Source of the DNA: Cryptomeria japonica
Lineage: Eukaryota; Streptophyta; Pinopsida; Cupressales; Cupressaceae
Reading direction: 5' to 3'
NCBI RefSeq assembly: GCF_030272615.1
Contig: NC_081411.1
Coordinates: 154,121,971-154,185,970 of the forward strand
DNA length: 64,000 bases
The notes below the pieces were generated by a model, which saw only the letters and a program-made list of their open reading frames with translations, was not told the DNA's origin and made no database searches. Shown here piece by piece: positions 11,398 through 23,027 of the stretch; the first letter of the stretch is position 1; each line of letters starts with the position of its first letter. The translations under genes were made by a program, and so were the position numbers.

Positions 11398-13691
11398 AAT
11401 GTCTTATTGATCCTCCAGCAAGAGGAAAATTTCTTATATGGGCACTGACTCGTAAATCGCCTACGGTTCCTTGACTTGTTCCTCCTGTAGCCAAGTTCCA
11501 ATAAAACCCCTTCATCTTTTCCAGTCTAGTCCATCTGGCTTCCTCTATGGCCTCTTCATATGGTTTGTATGTAACCCTGCATCCCATCAATGGCCACGTA
11601 AGGATAGGTGGCTGAAATATCAAGGGTAGCCAGTTATTGCTTTTTGTCCTACCAAAATGAATGTACTTGGGAGCTCTTTGTGTGGCTGCATGATAATTAG
11701 GCAATGAATGGGGTTCACCCTGCTTTAGGTCTTTTGGGAGATTATTCTAGCGTTGAACCAAACATTCAACTGCAGCTTTATTTTTATTTCAACCAAATGC
11801 TCAGATTCCCAGAATGCTTCCTCTCTCAACAATAAAAATTGGCTCCTGACATCAGGTCTCGTTAACAACTTCTGCCAGTCATAGTAAATACGTCATGGGT
11901 TTTTGGCTTCAGCTCTGAGTGGTAATGAATGATCAAATTCCAAATTTTTGTATGTTCTAGCCTAAGTCCCCATACTGATTTCATTTTGTATCCATGACAT
12001 CAATGATTTTAATTTAATGTCACCAATGTATAGTAAGGGATTCCATTCGTTGTCAGAAGGCACAACATAATTATGCAAATAAAATTCACATAACAAATTC
12101 CTAACAGCTGTAGGAGAGTTTTGATAAACATCATAAAATTCCTGAGGAGTATCTAGAGAAGGACTAAGATCCCTAACAATGTGGTTTAGTTTGAAACATA
12201 AATACTGCTCCTTTAAATATAAAGCATAAACTCTCAGAGGAGCCCTGCATTGCATCAATTCAGGAACCATATTGACAACTATGTCTACTTTGGTTTGCAA
12301 TTCCATAATCTGATTGTCCCTCTTTTAAATCTCTTTCTGTTGTTTATCAATAACTCCTTGTAACCTAGCCCTTTCTATCTCCCATTGTCTATAAAATGTA
12401 AGTGCAATAGATAAACTAGTGAGAGATGAAGGGAGCTTGTGAGTTGTTACTTGAGGGCATGAGATCTCTTCAACTAGTTCTTCAAACTGTTCTGCTACAT
12501 GTGCCAAATTTGACAGTCTGTCAACCCCATGTTCTTCCTGCGGTTGAATCTCTGTTTGACTTTTGTGCCCTACTTCCTATGTTTCCACAGAAATTACTTC
12601 AATCACATCCTCTGCTGCTTGAGTTTTATGTTTACCCCACCGACTCCTTCTCAAATACATTTTCTGAGTGGCTATAGGAGATGTTGTTGCAGGAGGTGTT
12701 GCTACAGGACAATTTCCCTTTACCTTGTGCCTTTTAGCTGTAGGTGAAACCTGCGCTGCTTGAGGCCACTCTACGGTCTCTTCCTCTGCATCAATTGTTT
12801 CTATTTATTTCCCTTTCCTTCTAGAAAATATCACTCCACTTTGAAAATGAGTGAAGGGCTGCTCAATAATTGATTCAATTATCATTTCCTCTGCAATAGG
12901 CAAGGCTTCATTAGCAATAAGATGTTCATTCACTGCAGAAACCCTAGGAGATGAGGGTTCTCTGATATCTTCCTCTTGGGTAGCTATTTCTTCTGCAGTA
13001 GGAACATTTTCCTCCCTAAATTGTAGCATATCTTCGAAATCTCCCCATGCCATATGCGAGACATCTCTGAGAGAACTTTCTACCAACAATTTAATCAAGT
13101 CGCAATGACTAACAAAATGATTTACACCCTTCTGTGTTTCCTTTTCACTTGTGGAAATAAGATGATACAAGAAATTGGGAACATTCATCCTTTGACCATG
13201 TTGTAGATGACTTGGAAATTTAAAATGAACCGAATACAAATTTGAGTACCTACCATCACAGGTAATATATTTCATCACATAAAATGCCACCTAGGGCAAT
13301 TCCATTGGAAGAGATGTCCATTGGTTCCCTGCTTGTCCACACTCAGGGGTCCGTCTGTTGGGTGAGTAAACTCTGCCCTAACACTTCTCGCATCTTTCGA
13401 CTTAGGAAATAGTTCTCCCTCCTACGGTAACCCAGTGACTTCAACTATCTGTTGTTTTGTGGCAATGACTCTTAACCCTTTGACAAATGCCTCTCCTTCA
13501 TTGTATGTGCGCATGAATTCATGGTCAATTTCTTCATTGAAATTCGTCAATTTTAGAAAATAGTCAGTCCACCCATGCATATAGAAGTAATGTTCACACT
13601 GGACATCCTGTAGCAAAATGTCATGAATTACTAGTTCATGACGGATAGGAGCTCCTTCCATGGCTAACTCGGCTTTCAAAATAATTACCAC
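11396..13691 (-). pseudogene. Extra ORF region of B after integrase (env position)
   Basis: A series of minus frames follows pol in sense with B: 13691-13422 (89 codons, includes YFYMHGWTDYF and ends near EVTGLP), 13290-12805 (161 codons, acidic, Glu/Ile-rich tail), 12507-12325, 12306-11962 and 11704-11396. The first block has the HGW...F...ATKQQIVEVTGLP style seen in additional ORFs of plant Athila/Tat elements. No transmembrane span or signal peptide is obvious, so a true envelope protein is not supported. Frame changes and stops between blocks show decay. Function is unknown. Confidence 0.55.
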
Positions 13692-14435
13692 AACAAAATG
13701 AAGGACTGAAATAACCCGTAGAACTGAAAATACATGTTCCGAAATACTTTTTAGTACCTTTCATCAACTATGGTGGCAAGATGAACTACTCACTCATGCC
13801 ACAAAATGTCTCATTCAAAAATGATGTTAGGCAAATTAAAATACATCACTGATGAGGACAGACAATTACTCAACTTGGAAATTGAACCATAAAACACCCC
13901 CCAACTTAAGAGGACACGTGTCCACACATGTGAAAAAGGACAGAGGGAAGGGTACGTGGATTATGCAAATAAAAATAGGCAATAATCATAATGAATTAAT
14001 AAATGCATAATTAAGAAAAATAAATAATATACATACTTGCAGTCGTACTAATTAATGTTGCATGAAACGATTAGTTATTCAAAATATGAAATGAGATGAC
14101 GTGAAATGAATGATGTGACAGACATAGATATGAAATGCGATTATGTGTATGATAAAATTATTATTGAAGAATGATATTTCCATAAAGCATGGAAATAATT
14201 ATTATGAAGGCACGCATGAAGAACTTAAGACTGAGGACCAAGAATGCTCCCTGCAGGAAGCTGCAGGAACCACGTCCATAATTTCCTCTCTAGATGTTGT
14301 AGGAACTATGACAGGAGAGTGTTTTTCAGATGCTGTAGGAACTTCTTCAGTTGCTACAAGAACTGTTGTTTGCTCTTGGTTGGCAAATTGTTGCAGGAAT
14401 TGTTCTTTAGTTGCAGGATTATGATACAGGCGTAG
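13692..14435. other. Spacer of B between pol and extra ORF
   Basis: No convincing frame. About 14250-14420 carries at least six close variants of GCTGCAGGAAC, the same word that recurs in the B LTRs. The remainder is AT-rich. Confidence 0.5.
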
Positions 14436-15600
14436 TCAACGACCATTGACCAGAAGTTTGAATTTGACTAGGTCTATTGTTGTCGACCGAACTGCTCCAT
14501 TTGTAAAAACTTCATCTCTTTCATATGGGCCCAACCATCTTCTCTGCAGCTTCCCCATAGTATCCTTATATCTGGAATCATGTAGCAATGCCCAATCGCT
14601 AGATTTAAATTTTCTCTCCTTTATACACTTATCGTGCCATTTAGTTTGTTGATGTTGAATAAGCTTTGTATGTTGGACAACCATCTTTGTCAGGTCATCC
14701 AAAGCATTCAATTACATGATGTGGTCTTTTTGTGCTTCTGAGAGAGTCATATTCAACTGTAGAGCTGTCCTAAGAGTTTTATGTTCAAACTCAATGGGCA
14801 TCATTGTTGTTTTTCTATACACCATTTCAAAAGGTGTAAAACCAATTGGTGTCTTCCATGTTGTTCTGTATGTCCAAATGGCTTCAGGAAGTCTATTTGA
14901 CCAATCTTTCTTATGAAGTGCTACTGTCTTGGTAAGACTAGCTTCTAAATCCCTATTTGTAACTTGCACTTGACCATTTGCTTGTGGATGGTATGGAGTA
15001 GACTTATTGTGTCTAATATTACATTCATTAACCAGTGTTGTAATTAATGTAGAAGTAAACTATGGTCCTTGATCTGAAATAATCTCTCTTGGAACTCCAT
15101 ATCTGGTAAATATTTCCTCACAAAGGAATTCAGCTATCTTATTATCTCTTGCATGTGTTATGGCTTGTGCTTCCACCCATTTTGTAACATAATTAGTGCA
15201 TACTAGAATATAAGATTTCCCATTTGAAGGAGGATCAACTGGTCCAACAAAACCCATTCCCCATTTATCAAATGGTGCAATCAATATCTGGGGATATAAT
15301 GGCATTTCATCAGATCTAGTAGGCCTACCCATATGCTGGCATCTATCACATTTTCTAGTATATTGTGTTGCATCCTTATATAAAGCTGGCCAATAATATC
15401 ATGTGCCAAGGATTTTAAGTGTTTTTCTTTTAGCAACAAAATGTCCTCCACATGGCTCATCATGACATGCATGAATGATATCATATGTTTCATCTTCTCT
15501 GACACATCTTCTCATTGCTTGGTCAGGTCTAGTATAAAATAAACAATCAACAATCCATGAGAAATTAAAGCTTTTCTCAACTAGCAATCTTCTTTCTTTA
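14436..15600 (-). pseudogene. Integrase of element B
   Basis: Read on minus: a zinc-binding N-terminus with HACHDEPCGGH and a later C..C pair near CDRCQ-like sequence (15350); then the catalytic core with D in WGMGFVGPVD and D in IISDQGP; then a C-terminal part ending about 14436 (WLGPYERDEVF). The third catalytic residue is changed: the motif reads NGQVQVTNRDLE, with Gln where Glu is needed (about 14960-14980). Stops also split the reading frame near 15060, 14970 and 14712. No chromodomain is visible. Confidence 0.75.
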
Positions 15601-15677
15601 GGAGAAACAATGAGAGGGCATCTTATTAGCAGCTAAACAATTTGCAATATCAGCATACCGAGGAGTGTGTGCTTTTA

Positions 15678-16433
15678 TCAAGAAAAATGTTCATCTGGGG
15701 AAGCATTGTCTATGGCTGTAAGATTGTCTTGTAATTGATGCCTATAATAATAATCTGCAACTACATTAGATTTACCTAGTTTATCAACAACTGTAATATC
15801 AAATTCCTGCATCAATAGTAACCAACGAGCCAATCTTCCTGTAATTGAAGGTTTGTTCATGAGATATCTAATTGTTGTATGATCAGTGTGCACATATATC
15901 TTATATCCTATGATATAATGCCTGAATTTGTTAAGTGCATATATGACTGCTAACATTTCCTTTTCGGTGGCAGTATAATCAAGCTCAGGTCCCTGCATGT
16001 TTTTGCTGATGAAATAAATTGCATTCTCCAAATTGTCAACCTTCTGCCCCAAAATTGCTCCTATGGCATAATCGAATGCATTTGTATGAATATGAAAAGG
16101 TAATGACCAATTCGGACCCTTGAGCACTGGTGTTTCAGTCAAGGCATGTTTGAGCTTCAAGAAAGCTTCATGGCATGCGAAGGTCCAATTAAACTCCATA
16201 TCCTTGGTTAAAAGACAATATAAAGGTCCTGTAATTTTACTAAAATCCTTGATAAACCTTCTATAATATCCAGCATGACCAAGGAAACTTCTGACATCCT
16301 TTTGCTTTATAGGTACAGGGAGGTTTTGAATGACTTCAATTTTGGCTGGGTCAACTTGTATTCCAGTTATAGAAATATGATGACCAAGAACTATGCCTTC
16401 TTGCATCATCATAAAGCACTTTTCATTGTTCAA
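15678..16433 (-). pseudogene. RT connection and RNase H of element B
   Basis: One open 251-codon frame. It starts in the RT thumb (GIVLGHHIS, then VRSFLGHAGYYRRFI) and continues into Ty3-type RNase H, where TEKEMLAVIYAL and HTDHTTIRYL retain the expected acidic residues. The first catalytic Asp position reads TNAFDYAIGA instead of TDAS-type, so it appears lost. It is separated from the palm by a frameshift around 16440-16480. Confidence 0.8.
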
Positions 16434-16476
16434 TGATAAATTGTAGTCTTCACACAGCTAAAAAACTTTCTTCAGA

Positions 16477-17515
16477 TTATGAACCATAAGTGGTAAAATA
16501 ATCCATATAGATCTCCATGTTGTCCTGGGAAATATCTAAAAATATACTTATCACTGCTCTTTGAAAAGTAGCTGGAGCATTACATAACCCAAAAGGAACA
16601 ACAAAATATGCATGTCCCCCAAGGGCAAGTAAATGTAGTCTTTTCCTGATCCTCGAGAGCAATTTGAATCTGGTTGTAGCCACTGAATCCATCCATGAAT
16701 GAAAAGTACCTCTTCCCTACTAAGGAATCTAATACTTGATCTATAAATGGTAATGGAAAATGATCCTTCCTAGTTGCTAAGTTCAAAGCTCTATAATCTA
16801 CACATACCCACCAATTACCTCCTTTCTTTGAAACTATGACTAGAGGCGACACCCATTGACTATCTGATATAGGATAGATAAATCCAACATTTAATAATTT
16901 ATGTAGTTCCTCTTTAACTATCTCCCTTAATGCAGGATTAATTCTTCTTTGTGGTTGTCTAAGTGGTCTACAGTCCTCTTTGATATAAATACAGTGGATA
17001 AAAACTATAGGATCAATTCCATGGATGTCTTTGTAATCCCATGTAAAAGCATATTGATGACATTTAAGCAATTCAACCAGTGTTATTCTTTGATGCTTTG
17101 TGAGTTGATTGTTGATATTCAAATATTTATTTGGATCAACTTACACTTTGATAGTAAGATCAACCTGAGATGCCTCAGAAAGATGGGAAGTGCAAACTTC
17201 ATGCGGCAATGGGGTATGCAATATATCAGTGGCTGCAAGAAAATCTGATGCTGTGATATTTGATATTAACTCCTATGAATGTTGCTCCTGTTTAAACTGA
17301 TTTGCTAGAATTTTAGAGAGGATTGAATCAGCATCCTGGAGTCGTATGAATGATTCTTTGTTAATCATCAGGAGATGATTAACAGAGTTGACTTCCTCCT
17401 CAAATTCTTCTCCCATATTAGGCCAAACGACTTGTTCTTGATCAAGTTGGGACTGAGCAGGAGAATACAGAGCCAGAGTTTTGGTAGTATTTCTATCAGA
17501 AATAGTCATATCCAC
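16477..17515 (-). pseudogene. Protease-RT linker and reverse transcriptase palm of B
   Basis: Linker frame 17515-17273, then the RT frame 17122-16580 with SQWVSPLVIVSKKGG, VCVDYRALN, ATRKDHFPLPFIDQ and FMDGFSGYNQI in family order. A frameshift near 16600 moves the rest (FVVPFGLCNAPATFQRA) to another frame. The YMDD box reads YMDY at about 16500, so the last catalytic Asp is lost. Confidence 0.8.
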
Positions 17516-18010
17516 TTACCGACATCCAATATATGCATCGACTGTAGCAAGCCAAGGTCTCCCTAAAATATCTGAATATCCTCCCAATGTGGCTTTAGGA
17601 GACATTATCATAAAATCTGTAGGATATTCCCAGGAGTCCAAAGTAATGACAACATCCTCAATCATACCATCAGGCCGAACCGTGGAAGTGTTAGCAAGCT
17701 GCAGGGTTGTAGGTGTAGGCCTGAGACTAGTTATGTCAAGTTTCTGCATAATATCTCTTGTCATTACATTGATAGCTGCTCCCAAATCTATTAAAGCATT
17801 TTTTATCTGAGTGTCATTGATGACTATTTTCACAATATGACTACCAAGATCGGAATATTTAGGAATTGAAACCTTTCCCAACATAATATCAGCCAATTGA
17901 CCCATTACATGCACTGTTTGCGGATCCTTTTTCTTTCTGCCAGGTTTCTTTAATTGCTTTACCATAAACAGGGACATCCTTAATAGCTTGAAATAATGGA
18001 ATTTTAACAC
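17516..18010 (-). pseudogene. Aspartic protease of element B
   Basis: A 164-codon frame with the retropepsin motif ALIDLGAAINVM near the middle and LGRPWLATVDAYIG near the end. DLGA instead of DSGA/DTGA is usual in Athila-type elements (family knowledge), so this domain may have been functional. It lies between the gag tail and RT in the expected order. Confidence 0.75.
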
Positions 18011-18083
18011 ATATGTGTTTCAGCTAATCTATGATATCAAAATTTACGTCCTCTTCCTGTGAAATCTCTTTAGCTTGCAACCT

Positions 18084-18740
18084 CTATGGAAATGGGGGTG
18101 TTCGCTGATTTTGAGGTATTTGGGTTGTTGGGCTAGATATTTCCTTTTCCTTTTGTATCTCAGTTATAATTAGAGGGGATGGGTTAGGTAAAGTTATCCC
18201 AGATCTAAGGTGAATATCACTTATAGAAAGATAATAAGTTGGGTATTGATTAGGGTCAGCTGAATAAACTTGATGTTGTTGTTGAGGCTTGCTATTAGGA
18301 TTTAGCATTGGTTGAGTGGGCAACTGTGTAGGTTTAGGTGGAATAGTATTGGCAGTAGGAGGAAGCATTATAGCAGGCTGTTGTGGCTACTATTGAGGTT
18401 GCTGATAATCAGATGATTGATTTGTCCATGGCTGACCTCCTCTCCATTGAGGGGTACGTTTCCAATTCCCTTGGAATTATTGCCATGGTCCTTGAGGCTG
18501 AGACCAATTTCCTTGTGGGTGCTATCACTATGGAGTTTGACTGGCAAAATTATGTCCTTGGCCTTGAGGATTATACCAGTTTTGAAAATTTCCAAAATTT
18601 TGAGCATATGGAGATTGCCATTGATTATTTTGTGCAAAGGAATTTCCACTATAACCAGAAAAAGAAAGTGGACCAGGAGGTATACCTTGCCTTGGAAAAT
18701 TTGGCCTCCTTTGAGCAACATAGAAAACTTGTTTATCATC
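18084..18740 (-). pseudogene. Gln/Asn/Pro-rich gag tail of B
   Basis: After the gag stop the minus strand reads, in shifted frames, a Gln/Asn/Gly/Pro-rich low-complexity segment (SGYSGNSFAQNNQWQSPY, then QNWYNPQGQG) and then a Pro/Thr-rich 94-codon frame at 18368-18084. This resembles the C-terminal half of Athila gag. Two adjacent stops and a frame change show decay. Confidence 0.6.
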
Positions 18741-19850
18741 TCATTGTATTGTATTGAAATCATGAACTTCAATATTTGCAACCATCTTACATTTGCAGTC
18801 TCTTTTCTTTTGTCTATAATGTGGGCAGAATTCTGCAAGAATTGCATCAGCTTCCTCATGCTTCTTCTTAGCTTGAAGTGTGCCTAACTGAGTATCCATA
18901 TTGTTTATGATATCCTCCTTAAAATCCTTCAAAAGGTGGCTAAGCTCCATTTGAGAAACTCCATTACTGGATGTTGATGAAGAAATTCCTAGCTTGAAAC
19001 GCCTACTCTTCTTAGAAGAAAATCTGGAATACTTCTGACAGATTTGGCCAATGTCATTCCATGTTGATTGTGTTATATCACCACCTCCCATAAGGTCCAA
19101 ATCTTCCATGCATTCATCATTGATTCCCCTTGAAAATATTAACTTAAGAGAATCTTCATTTAGAGTACTATGCTTGGACTTCTTGACACTGAATAGAAAT
19201 CTCTCCAGATAATCTTCTAGACTCTCGTCTTCCTTTTGTGTCATTCTAAAAATATCATCTCCATGGTGGTCAATCCCTCTATAATAATCTTTATATTTCA
19301 CAAGAAACAACTGTTTCATCTCATCCCATGTAGTGATTGTACTACTCTTTAGACTCATAAACCATCTCAAAGTTGATTCTTTTAAAGTGGAAGGGAATAT
19401 TTTGAGTCTATGGGCATCTGTAGTGTAATCATAGCTCCTACAGAGGACATCAAATTCAAACAAGAAAGTGTCAGGATCCTCTATCACTAATCCATAGAAT
19501 TTAGGAAGGGAAGAAGCTGGGATGTTCTTGAGATTAGCATTATCATGCAGATCAAAAATAGGGAATTCAAATGTTGGGTTCACAGGTTGAGGTGGGTTAT
19601 TTCCACCAGGGGGTGGATTTCCTTGCATTGGTCTTTGAGGAGTTACTGAACGAAGTTCCTCTTCAGGAGGTCCAAAGAGGAAATGAAGGTTGTTCTCAGA
19701 AAGTTCAAATTCAAGCGGGTTCAAATTATCTGGGGCTTGGTAAAGTGCAGCAAAAGGATTTACATTTGGTGCTTCATATGGAATGAGTCTTGTATGATTA
19801 GGACGGTTAGGAAGGAATCTACCTTGAGCATCTCTTCTTCGTCTATGCAT
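18741..19850 (-). CDS. Gag protein of element B (N-terminal and capsid part)
   Basis: An open frame of 369 codons, the longest intact piece of B, starting about 100 bases after the primer site. Residues 1-100 are Pro/Asn-rich. Residues about 115-290 match the retrotransposon gag pattern (LPKFYGLVIEDPDTFLFEF, TLRWFMSLKSSTITTWDEM, then EDESLEDYLERF). The end has a Cys/His cluster (CPHYRQKKRDCKC), which may be a degenerate nucleocapsid knuckle. It would form the virus-like particle shell of the transposition intermediate. The first Met after the primer site is taken as the start. Confidence 0.75.
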   Translation of the reverse strand: MHRRRRDAQGRFLPNRPNHTRLIPYEAPNVNPFAALYQAPDNLNPLEFELSENNLHFLFGPPEEELRSVTPQRPMQGNPPPGGNNPPQPVNPTFEFPIFDLHDNANLKNIPASSLPKFYGLVIEDPDTFLFEFDVLCRSYDYTTDAHRLKIFPSTLKESTLRWFMSLKSSTITTWDEMKQLFLVKYKDYYRGIDHHGDDIFRMTQKEDESLEDYLERFLFSVKKSKHSTLNEDSLKLIFSRGINDECMEDLDLMGGGDITQSTWNDIGQICQKYSRFSSKKSRRFKLGISSSTSSNGVSQMELSHLLKDFKEDIINNMDTQLGTLQAKKKHEEADAILAEFCPHYRQKKRDCKCKMVANIEVHDFNTIQ

Positions 19851-19950
19851 GCAGATTCATGAGAATTACTTAAAACAAACTGAGTTATCAAAAACAACTA
19901 TACTGAAAGCTTAAAAATTCATAACTATAACAGGTTCTTAGTTTGACACC

Positions 19951-19969
19951 ATCTCCGACAACGATGCCA
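19951..19969 (-). other. Primer binding site of B (tRNA-Asp type)
   Basis: On the minus strand, TGGCATCGTTGTCGGAGAT begins four bases after the 5' LTR. It matches the complement of the plant tRNA-Asp 3' end (recalled as TGGCGCCGTTGCCGGGGAT), with differences all explained by C-to-T or G-to-A decay. Confidence 0.7.
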
Positions 19970-19973
19970 AAAA

Positions 19974-21232
19974 TGTTTGCCTCACCAATATGAATAATAA
20001 CTAGAGCTAAAGTCTCAACCCAAAGATTGGTCATTCATGTTGTGTAGTTGTTATCTCCATGACTGAAGTCCATTTACTTGTCAACCCAAGGACGTATTAC
20101 TTGAAATGGGTTTGCACTATATATGCACTAAGTTCCTGCAATAGTTATTCTGCACTACTGCAACAACTAAATCTATTTGAAATAAATAAGCGAGAATCAT
20201 AACAACTGAATGGCTACAAGAAAGCTTAGCATTAATAGAAGATTCTAATTAAAGAACTGTTAACTAAGTTCAGAGCCGCCAAACAGGAATTACTCTATCT
20301 GCTTTGGCTGCAGGAACAGTCATAGGATTTGGTTCTAGTGGCTGCAGGAATAGTCAATCGCTAGAACATCTACTGCAGCAAAAGGAAAATTGAATCTAAC
20401 AAATGCATAGGAATACTCACCAAGTGGGGCCCCTTAGATGAGTGTATCCAAACTTCAAAGATAATTCTATATACTCGAAATAGCATCACCTTTTATTCAT
20501 TGTTTTCAAAGGTTGATACAACACATGAAATGAGAGAAATGCTTTAAATTTTAAAAAATGCTATATAATTATGTTTCTAACCCCCTGTCTCTAACCTCTA
20601 AGAAGAGGTGAGGCTTTTATTTATAAGAAAACTATAACAACTTCCTACTATCTAGGTCACGCCAATGAAATGAGGTGGAAAACATTTATGACTGCAAATA
20701 GAAGAAGTTAATCCACAGGAAACATGGAACTCAGCTAAACCGCAACTAAGAATATAGCATGGCGGTGTTACAAGATTGATATTTGTTGAAGGCAAACATA
20801 AATGAATCTAGCAACACCTTGCTATTCCTTTTCTGCTTCTTACGCACACTATTCTCTTTGTTGTTTTGAATATTTAACCGCCCTTGAATATATCCAACCG
20901 CTTTTATGACGTGATGCAATAACCACTTTTGCAACATCTCATTTATTCCTGCAATTAAAAAGATAGAACATACAAGAACACATATATATGTCTATTTTAA
21001 TTAATCATAACACTCATACATTCACACATGATATTACCTATGATAATCCGCGTGGCAACAAAAATAATAGGTCAAAACAATACAGGATTTAATGGGTTTA
21101 GTTATCATGTAGAATGCACATAGTCAAACTTTAATACATCACATGACTCAAACACTGTCCTGATATACGAATTAAAACATGACAAAAACTTATTAGTTAT
21201 AGGGATAAAAGAGATAATATCTGAGCTCATCA
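19974..21232 (-). repeat. 5' LTR of element B
   Basis: 1259 bp, partner of 10127-11384. On the minus strand it begins TGATGAGCTC and ends GGCAAACA next to the primer site. It is followed by the target duplication copy GATGT at 21233-21237. Confidence 0.9.
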
Positions 21233-21237
21233 GATGT

Positions 21238-22195
21238 ACAGGGAAGAAGATGAAGCACCAACAGATATCCCCAAATAGATGTATCTGAAAGCATCCACAA
21301 TTGTAGACTATATGGGCTTTAAAGGACATGATCTCGGACCTCAAGAACAAGGAAGAAAAACACCCATCTCTATAGTTTCCTACAAGAATAATAAGGGGCT
21401 TGGGTTACTCACCAGTGCTCAAGGTCACTATTACTGGTGCTTCAACAAACCCTCCTTTTGAAATCGAAGACTTTGATGAAGAGGAATTTCAAAAAGTGCC
21501 TTTTGAATTCCTCGACGACTTCTTGTTGATGCCTACCTTAACACCATCACCCATCACCCCTTCCACCCCATCACAACTTCAACTTATCCAACCTAAACTC
21601 ATTGATCAAGACCAACAAGGGCGACTTGTTCTTGACATTTGTGCTAATGACAATGCCCTCTTGACATTACTTACTATGCAAGACCTTGAAGATCACGCAT
21701 TCGTGAATGGAATCTAGCTCAACATGGAGGCATATTTTGGTAGTCGGGTCAACTCCCTTAGTTGTAAAAGTGAAAATCAAAAGAAAAATCAAAATTCTCC
21801 AGGTGAAAACCTCACTAAGGCACCTTCAGACTCGGAAAAAGTAAAAATAAAGGATGCATCTTTTAGTAAAAACCTGGATTAGGAACTAGAAGATGAGGGA
21901 TTCAACCTACCTACCATGATTCCCGCGTATCAGGAGAAATCATCATTATTTATTGAAGAAATTAACAGTATCAACATGGGTACAAATGATAATACAAGGA
22001 ATGCGCTCATTGCAAAGTCTCTTACAAACCAAGAGAAACAAAATTTTCTAAGCTTCCTTAATGAGGCACATATAAACTCTGTCTGGTCTTATGTGGATAT
22101 GTCAGGCCTTTATCTAAAACTAGTAGTACACCTTCTTGTTGTTAGACTATATGCTAAACCAGTAAAACAAAAGCTCCGCAAGAAGCATTCGTAGA
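21238..22195 (+). pseudogene. G-patch-like segment and linker of A pol
   Basis: A's coding sequence resumes after B. About 21290-21410 reads YMGFKGHDLGPQEQGRKTP and later NNKGLGL, the Gly-rich G-patch-like pattern found after protease in Tat/Ogre elements and also present in element C (28834-29364). An acidic, then Pro/Thr-rich linker follows to about 21717, then degenerate sequence into RT. The G-patch may bind RNA (inference from the family). Confidence 0.6.
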
Positions 22196-22199
22196 TTGC

Positions 22200-23027
22200 C
22201 CTATTGGTCAAAGAAGAGCTATAAAAGATGTTGGATGTCAGATTTATGACCCATTGATTATCCTGAGTGGGTCTCAAACATCATACTTGTTGGTAAGCCC
22301 ATTAGGGGCATAAGGATTTGCACCGACTTCAAGGACCTTAACAAAGCATGCCTAAAAGATGATTTCCCCTTGCCAAACATAGACATGATTATGGACCTAA
22401 CAACTGGACATGAGATGCTTTCCTTAATGGATGGTTTCTCCAGATACAATCAGATCAAGAACATTGACAAAGACCAACACAAGATAGTATTCACCACTCC
22501 TTGGGGAATATTTTGTTATCAGGTCATGCCCTTTGGATTAAAGAGCATAGGTGCAACTTATCAAAGAGAAATGACAACCATCTTCCATGACCTCTTGCAT
22601 GATATTATGGAAGATTATGTGGAAGTCTAAGATAGGAGAAGAGAAAATACATGTCTTAAGAACAATCTTTCAAAGATTGGAGAAATATAAGTTGTGCCTT
22701 AATCCTAAGAAATGCGTCTTTGGAGTTACATTAGGAAAGTTGTTGGGATTCATAGTCTATTGCAGAGAAATTGAAGTAGATCCAACAAAAGTCAAAGCAA
22801 TCATGGAAATGCCTCCCCATAAGACACTTAGGAAACTTCACAATCTACAAGGCAAGCTTCAAACCATTAGTCGGTTCATAGCACGACTTGCACACAAATG
22901 TCATCCTTTTGCACGCCTCCTACACAAGGACACCAAGTTTAAATGGGGTTGCCTATGTGAGAAGACCTTTGTCAAACTGAAAGAGTATTTGGTCTCCCCT
23001 CTAGTGTTGATGCCAACTATACAATGA
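22200..23027 (+). pseudogene. Reverse transcriptase of element A
   Basis: RT fingers and palm are readable: YPEWVSNIILV, ICTDFKDLNKACLKDDFPLP, SLMDGFSRYNQI and VMPFGLKSIGATYQR. The catalytic box reads YVEV followed by a stop (about 22617-22630) in place of YVDD, so both aspartates are gone. The thumb continues in another frame at 22640-23027 (KCVFGVTLGKLLGFIV, LQGKLQTISRFI). Confidence 0.8.

Larger units (their letters stand above)
10127..21232 (-). mobile_element. Element B: complete Athila-like Ty3 retrotransposon
   Basis: An 11.1-kb element on the minus strand with LTRs at 19974-21232 (5') and 10127-11384 (3'), a tRNA-Asp-type primer site, gag, protease, RT-RNase H, integrase, an extra ORF after integrase and a polypurine tract. 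The 5-bp duplication GATGT is at 10122-10126 and 21233-21237. The protease motif DLGA, the Gln/Asn-rich gag tail, the tRNA-Asp primer and the env-position ORF fit the Athila lineage (family knowledge; lineage not proven). LTRs differ by roughly 7 percent in the stretch compared. Frameshifts and lost catalytic residues make it inactive. Confidence 0.9.

Noticed and set aside
12426-12747. Plus-strand frames within element B
   Set aside because: Shadows of the minus-strand extra ORF; no family resemblance.
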